Notes under the pieces: model-generated | The model's input: the letters and a program-made list of their open reading frames with translations, nothing else | Database searches by the model: none | What the model was told of the DNA's origin: nothing | Shown: one piece after another, positions 59,093-64,000 of the stretch | Numbering within the stretch: the first letter of the stretch is position 1 | How the letters are laid out: each line of letters starts with the position of its first letter | Position numbers and translations under genes: made by a program | From: Lotus japonicus | Lineage: Eukaryota; Streptophyta; Magnoliopsida; Fabales; Fabaceae | DNA: 64,000 nt | NCBI RefSeq assembly: GCF_012489685.1 | Contig: NC_080043.1 | Coordinates: 5,024,501-5,088,500 of the forward strand | Direction of reading: 5' to 3'

Positions 59093-61650
59093 GGCACGAA
59101 TAGAAGAAGAGGAAACATAACAAGGAACGTGAAAGATTCAGAGTGAGTCGAAGTGACTGGTAAAGTTGACAACTTCAGATCTTCCTTGGTTAGCAGGAAA
59201 ATCTCATGGACTGTATTTTGGTTTGCATCTATTAGATGATCCTCCTCCTCGAAATTGTAAGGATGAGGGTTTCATTCACAAAGTCGATCTTAATTTAGAA
59301 TTTTTATTTCTAGGCCTTTGACCCCCTTTTGATTTTTTTTTTTAGAGTCTTGACAATAAAAAACCACATGTATATATTGTCACTCTATATCTTTACATGA
59401 GTCAGTCTTATTTGAGTAGAAATATCCACATGGGAGTAGCTCTCTCAGCTAACTATTTTCCATTTAAAATCCTCAAACTCGCGACTTACTTAAGAGAATA
59501 TGAGATATACCACATGAACAAACCACTTGTTGGTGGTAACACCGGCCAGCGGAGCAAAACTTTAACAAAGGTGGGACGAAGGTTGAACAAATTAAATTAT
59601 GTCCGTGTTTATATACACCGTAGAAAACTACGGTAAAGTATAAAATAATTAAAGTGGAGAAATTAAAAACTAAGAACAAATGTTTAGGTTATTAAAGTTA
59701 TTTTCAGGCACTCATTTATTTAGGGATTTTTAATAATTTTTTCATAATTTTTTGTTACCCAAATTAGATTTCAGAGCCGGTCCATGATGCACAACCTAAG
59801 TCACTAACGCACCCTAGCCATCACCATATATGTAGGAGCTTAGCTCTCAGGCCTCAACAGTCACCAGTCACAAGAAAACCAATTTACATCGCTACACACT
59901 TTCGGTTGTGGAAAGGGGAGTAGAGTGTGGAAGGAGTAGGAAGAAAGAAAGGGAGCTACAAAGTCCAGAAGGGGCTTTTAGACTACATCATAAATTGAAA
60001 ACAAAAGTATAGATGTCAAATAAATTAAATCTCATTTGGCATGCTGTAGTAATCAACAGTCAGTCAGCACATGTCCTTCTCTTGTGAAAATTGTCACTTG
60101 CTCACTAAAAAAGTAGCCAAATGCTATTCAACTAAAAGAATGACATAGAGAGGTTATTTGGAAAATCATCTACGGTTGATTTTTCTATCAGAAGTTTAGA
60201 GATAAATCTCTTTGAGTAACTTCTTAGTTTAAAAATTGATTTTAAAAAATCAAAACATACAATAATCATTAACATATAATTGGCTCAAATGATATATATA
60301 TTTGATTCCTTTAAATAAAGTTTTAGGTTCAAGTTTTGTGGATGAGAAAAGATTCTACTAGAAAAATCCCACTATAATATATATGTTTCTGACTCGAATA
60401 AAATTCTCTCTTATAAAACACATTTTAAAAGATAATGCTATGAGTCTAATGAAACCCAACCACCACAATGAAGCTAGAATGCTAGATGGACCCCATGACA
60501 CTGATCTCATCGCACAAATTCCATATGGACAAAAGAGATTTTATAGAGTTCCTTATACATTTTCATCAGTTTAGTGTACTATATGATGTTTGGCCACATG
60601 TACAATAAATATATATCCAAAATCAAATTGAATTGAAGAAAGTGAACCTGATTCAAAAATAGAAATGAGACAACTATAGTCTCACTAAAGGCTAAACAGT
60701 CTCACTTAACACACTTCCACTTCTGCAGTATAGATGTACCACACTAACCCTCAAAGACATTGACAGCCTAACAGATTAGAAAGCAAGAAATCTCCCGCCC
60801 TGAAATATATATATCAATCTGAAAACAAAAGCATTTAAAGAAGAGTAAATTTGACCAAAGAAATTTAAAGATGTACCTAACATGTTATGTCACTCTAAAT
60901 GCAGCTTTCACAGAGTAGTATATGGACCAAATTTTTTTCTAGGGAGGGATAAAATCGAATTCTCAACTAATCTGATGATTAATTTCAAAAAAAAAAAACT
61001 AATTTGATTTGATGATTAACCTTAATTTTTAACATAATAAATTTGGTTTTTACATTTTTAAAAGATTACATCCAATGATTCTCATCATTTTTTTTATAAA
61101 CCTAAGTAAATCAAATATGGAAGCACAAAGTGGTGCTTTAATCCTAAGTACAATAGAGATTACATGAATTGAAACTCAAGTAGAAAATGAAAATTAGACA
61201 AAAGAGCCGAGTGAGAGCAAAGCCTAAACAAGAAATATATATCCCACATTCTTCCTCTCTTTCTCTCTCTCAAATGCGGCATCCGTCTGTCTAAACTCTA
61301 ACCTTAATTCTCACATTCATTCAGTTGCAGCACGTGCTCACCTTCACCTGGTTTTCTATTTAAACGTACACTCATCCATGCACTTTCTAACTATCTCCAT
61401 TTCTCCTTACCAACTCCATTCAATCTGCAATTTGCATTGGATCCCACTCCTAACCTGTCACCATAAACCATTACTCCAAGCTCCTACGTTTTCCCTAACT
61501 CCTTCTCCCTCTCTCTTCACTCACTAGCTAGTAGTACATTATATTCTTTGGCTATAAACTTCATCTTACTCTAATTATTCTGCTAAGTTATGTAGTTGAT
61601 ATTCTTTCTAATTATTATGCACTATTTCCACCTCTAGCTAGAATACCACC
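59093..61650. other. kdsB upstream region
   Basis: It should contain the kdsB promoter next to 59093; no clear TATA box was read. A segment at about 59395-59550 (ACATGAGTCAGTCTTATTTG ... ACCACTTGTTGGTGGTAACA) is a diverged copy of 58250-58400 in intron 1. A direct-repeat copy at 60838 is listed separately. No gene was recognised. Confidence 0.5.
60838..60932. repeat. Direct repeat, copy 1 (partner at 63899)
   Basis: About 95 bp with GACCAAAGAAATTTAAAGAT and CACTCTAAATGCAGCTTTCA, matching 63899-64000 in the same orientation with scattered differences. The two copies bracket the rearranged kdsB pieces. Confidence 0.85.
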
Positions 61651-61815
61651 AACAGAAGCACCTGAACCATTGGCTTCCCTGGAACTAAGACCAGGGCGGG
61701 TATGTGCTGATGACCCGGCTCCGGAATTTGCAGAATCGAACGAGGAGGAAGACTAAGGAGAAGATGATGATGAAGGTGTGGAGCAAATTGCCATCGCACG
61801 AAGAGAAGAAGAAGA
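61651..61815 (-). pseudogene. kdsB exon 1 and leader remnant
   Basis: This matches kdsB exon 1 plus leader (58835-59110) on the same strand, but with two internal deletions. One (~24-28 bp) lies between two GCTTGCC motifs; the other (~100 bp) lies between two GAATC motifs and removes the membrane-helix codons. There is no open frame. Confidence 0.8.
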
Positions 61816-62009
61816 ATAGAAAATTCACTGTGAGATTCTACCTTTTCTTTTTCCTTTTGATTAATCTTCACGAATTGTTGATTCTGACGAGATACAGTAT
61901 GTTTTAATATTAAGTTTTAGAATACAAAATAATATATGGACCCTAGGTCATGGTTGAAATTAACACTAAATCACCACAATAGAAACTATACTGGGTTCAC
62001 ATTATGATG

Positions 62010-62460
62010 TATATATCTCATTCCCACCTACTTTGGGCTGAATGTGACAGAGAACATGGGAAAGGGCAAAGCTGGCTGCTACATTGGATCATGTTGGTAG
62101 CTACATTGGATCATGTTGGCAGCTACATTGGATAGCCATTCAATGCCTTGTGTCTCCCCAACGCAACGTTTCATACTCGTTACTTTTCGTATTAGGTGCT
62201 GAGCGTTGCAATGAAGCCGTACAGAAGCTTGGGAAAAAGTACGATATTGTTGTGAACATTCAAGGGGATGAACCACTTATTGAACCTGAAATAATAGATG
62301 GTATTGTCAAAGCTTTGCAGGTAAGGTTTTTATTTTAAAAAATAAATAAATTATTTTCATCCCACAAAAATGTGAAAATTGTTCTATTAGCAAAAACTTA
62401 ATAACTGTTATGTCATATATGTGCACTTCGATTTTCAATAAACTAGTGAAACAATTTCTG
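62010..62460 (+). pseudogene. kdsB fragment: exon 2 joined to intron 3-exon 4
   Basis: In opposite orientation to kdsB. 62010-62099 matches the end of intron 1 and exon 2. A 22-bp piece (GCTACATTGGATCATGTTGG + TA) then occurs almost three times (62078-62099, 62100-62121, 62122-~62134). The sequence next jumps into intron 3 (CCATTCAATGCCTTGTGTCT) and exon 4 (62197-62321), keeping its acceptor and donor, followed by intron 4 to about 62460. Intron 2 and exon 3 are missing. Confidence 0.9.
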
Positions 62461-62645
62461 TTGTTTTAAATCTCACTTGTTTAAAATAGCATCAGGGATC
62501 TAGATCTTAAACTCACATCTAATGTCAAGTAGGCAATTAACCAGGTCATATACTTGGATTTGAATGCTAATTGATTATTACAACTAGGGGAGTACGTAAG
62601 GTCAATTTAAAATAACCAAGCAAAAAAGCTTGCAAATCTATAGTT

Positions 62646-63213
62646 AAATTTATAAGGACTTGTATTAAAAACGTACCTTCATCTTATAACCGTTCTCAAG
62701 GACCTTAAGCTGCTCCAAGTCCTCCTCGAGTTGCAATGGCGTAGGTTGAAGATCTGAGTATATCTTCAGAAAATTTGCATCATAGCTCTAGCAGATGATG
62801 AGACAGAAAACTATTAGCTCACAATAAATAAATCAAATAATGGCATCAGACAAATAAACTATGAGCATTGATTGTTATTGTGCCAAGTAAAACAATTTAA
62901 TATTAGTACCTGAATCCCAAGATGAAGCAAATAAGGGAATTGTTGATTGACCTTCCCAGACAGACCTGTAGTAAGTATGCAGGGATTTGTACAATTTTGT
63001 ATAATGTAATCATCACAGAAAATTTTCACTACTATTTCACAATTAATATTTTTGTGAATGGAGGAACAATTAAGATGGAAAACGTTACTTGTTGAATGAG
63101 ATTAATCCTCGTGAAAAATAGATCGCATAGTCACGATTATTAACCACACATTTCACTCTGTTTGGATCATTCGCATCTTCGGGCTTTAAAGATGTGACTG
63201 CAGTGGTGAAAAC
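62646..63213 (-). pseudogene. kdsB fragment: exons 7-6-5, left arm of inverted repeat
   Basis: Same orientation as kdsB, matching 47100-47660 with its introns kept. Exon 7 is at ~62675-62788, exon 6 at ~62909-62963 (with an inserted GTCT-like duplication) and exon 5 at ~63087-63213. Retained introns show a DNA-level duplication, not a retrocopy. It is the mirror of 63236-63793. Confidence 0.93.
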
Positions 63214-63235
63214 TGCATTTGAGACCGCCTGTAAA

Positions 63236-63793
63236 GTTTTCACCACTGCAGTTACATCTTTAAAGCTTGAAGATGCGAATGATTCAAAAAGAGAGAAATG
63301 TGTGATCGATAATTGTGGTTATTCGATCTATTTTCACGAGGGTTAATCCCATTTAACAAGTAACGTTTTTCATCTTAATCCATTCACAAAACATCTTTTT
63401 TATGAAATAGTTGTGATAATTTTCTGTAATGATTACATTATGTTAAACTTGATTAATCCCTCTGCATACATACTAAAGTCTACAGGAAAGGTCAATCAAC
63501 AGTTCCCTTATTTGCTTCATCTCGGGATTCGGGTACTAATATTAAATTATTTTAATTGGCCACGATAACAATCAAATGCTTATAGTTTATTTGTCTGATA
63601 CCATTATTTGATTCATTGTGAGCTGACAGTTTTCTGTCTTACCATCTACTAGAGCTATGATGCAAAGTTTCTAAAGATATACTCAGATCTTCAACCTACC
63701 CCATTGCAACTCGAGGAGGACTTGGAGCAGCTTAAGGTCCTTGAGAACGGCTATAAGATAAAGGTACGTTTTTTATACAAGTCCACTTAAATT
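63236..63793 (+). pseudogene. kdsB fragment: exons 5-6-7, right arm of inverted repeat
   Basis: Complement of 62646-63213 with scattered differences. The arms meet across a 22-bp spacer (63214-63235). The right arm has its own lesions: a base lost near TTCGATCTATTTTCACGAG (frameshift in exon 5) and a short deletion at the start of exon 6. Both arms keep exon 7 nearly intact. Confidence 0.93.
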
Positions 63794-63898
63794 GTTTATC
63801 ATTAATGGCTTCGGATAAAAAATTAACTATTCATAAAATGGGACGACTTCTAATTCATTACTACTACTTGTTACTCCAGTATTAAAGATAACTGAGGT

Positions 63899-64000
63899 TA
63901 AAAGAAGAGTAATTTGACCATAGAAATTTAAAGATGTTCCTAACATGACATCTCACTCTAAATGCAACTTTCACATAGTAGTGGATATGGATCAAACGTT
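63899..64000. repeat. Direct repeat, copy 2 (partner at 60838)
   Basis: GACCATAGAAATTTAAAGAT and CACTCTAAATGCAACTTTCA match 60838-60932 in the same orientation. The repeat runs to the window edge, so its true length is unknown. Confidence 0.85.

Noticed and set aside
61704..61907. Plus-strand Lys/Arg-rich frame
   Set aside because: It is the antisense of the kdsB exon 1 relic and its leader.
62084..62338. Open frame of 84 codons with a conserved CMP-KDO synthetase segment
   Set aside because: It arises by read-through of the triplicated exon 2 piece and intron 3 into exon 4. It lacks exons 1 and 3 and the rest of the enzyme, so it is a gene fragment.

Overview
This window is eukaryotic nuclear DNA from a dicot plant. 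Its genes are split by AT-rich introns with GT..AG borders, it has no operons, and roughly half of it is transposon-derived. A legume is the best guess: an initiation factor IF-1 with a transit peptide sits here as a nuclear gene, which is known for lineages including legumes that lost plastid infA. The repeat families would also suit a legume. The species cannot be fixed by reading alone.

Layout. 0.8-5.3 kb: a proton pump-interactor (PPI1-type) gene on the minus strand, with a TATA box, an (AG)n-rich leader and a tandem repeat in its leader intron. 5.6-8.6 kb: a decayed tandem repeat array with a hAT-like MITE inside it. 11.8-16.6 kb: a GT14 (GlcAT14-type) glucuronosyltransferase whose third intron carries a Stowaway-like MITE, a 141-bp tandem duplication and a TIR element containing a tRNA-derived SINE. 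19.4 kb: a small four-helix membrane protein. 22 kb: COX17. 25.5 kb: a type 3 metallothionein (minus). 26.7-31.6 kb: a SINE, an snRNA-like promoter motif pair, a long-TIR Mutator-like element, a CCA-rich element and a Tourist-like MITE. 32-38.8 kb: a PHO2-family (UBC25/26-like) E2 enzyme with a hAT-like MITE in its last intron. 39.9-42.1 kb: an intronless, broken copy of an ARIA-type ARM/BTB gene. 43.0 kb: nuclear-encoded plastid IF-1. 46.6-59.0 kb: CMP-KDO synthetase (kdsB, minus).

The most striking part is the kdsB locus. Its first intron is about 10.3 kb and holds a stack of nested insertions: a Ty3/gypsy remnant whose 5' LTR is interrupted by a LINE, by a PIF/Harbinger-like element (itself holding a Helitron, which holds a Mutator-like element), and by a second Mutator-like element that holds a third. 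Most levels have readable target duplications. Just upstream of kdsB (61.6-63.8 kb) lie rearranged copies of its own exons: a deleted exon 1, an exon 2-exon 4 junction with a small triplication, and a near-perfect head-to-head inverted repeat of exons 5-6-7 with introns (arms about 560 bp, spacer 22 bp). Transcribed through, that repeat would fold into a long hairpin matching the neighbouring gene, so it is a candidate natural source of small RNAs against kdsB.

The genes are ordinary unlinked plant genes. No shared pathway ties them together, although the GT14 enzyme (arabinogalactan glucuronosylation) and kdsB (activated KDO for rhamnogalacturonan II) both serve cell-wall glycans.
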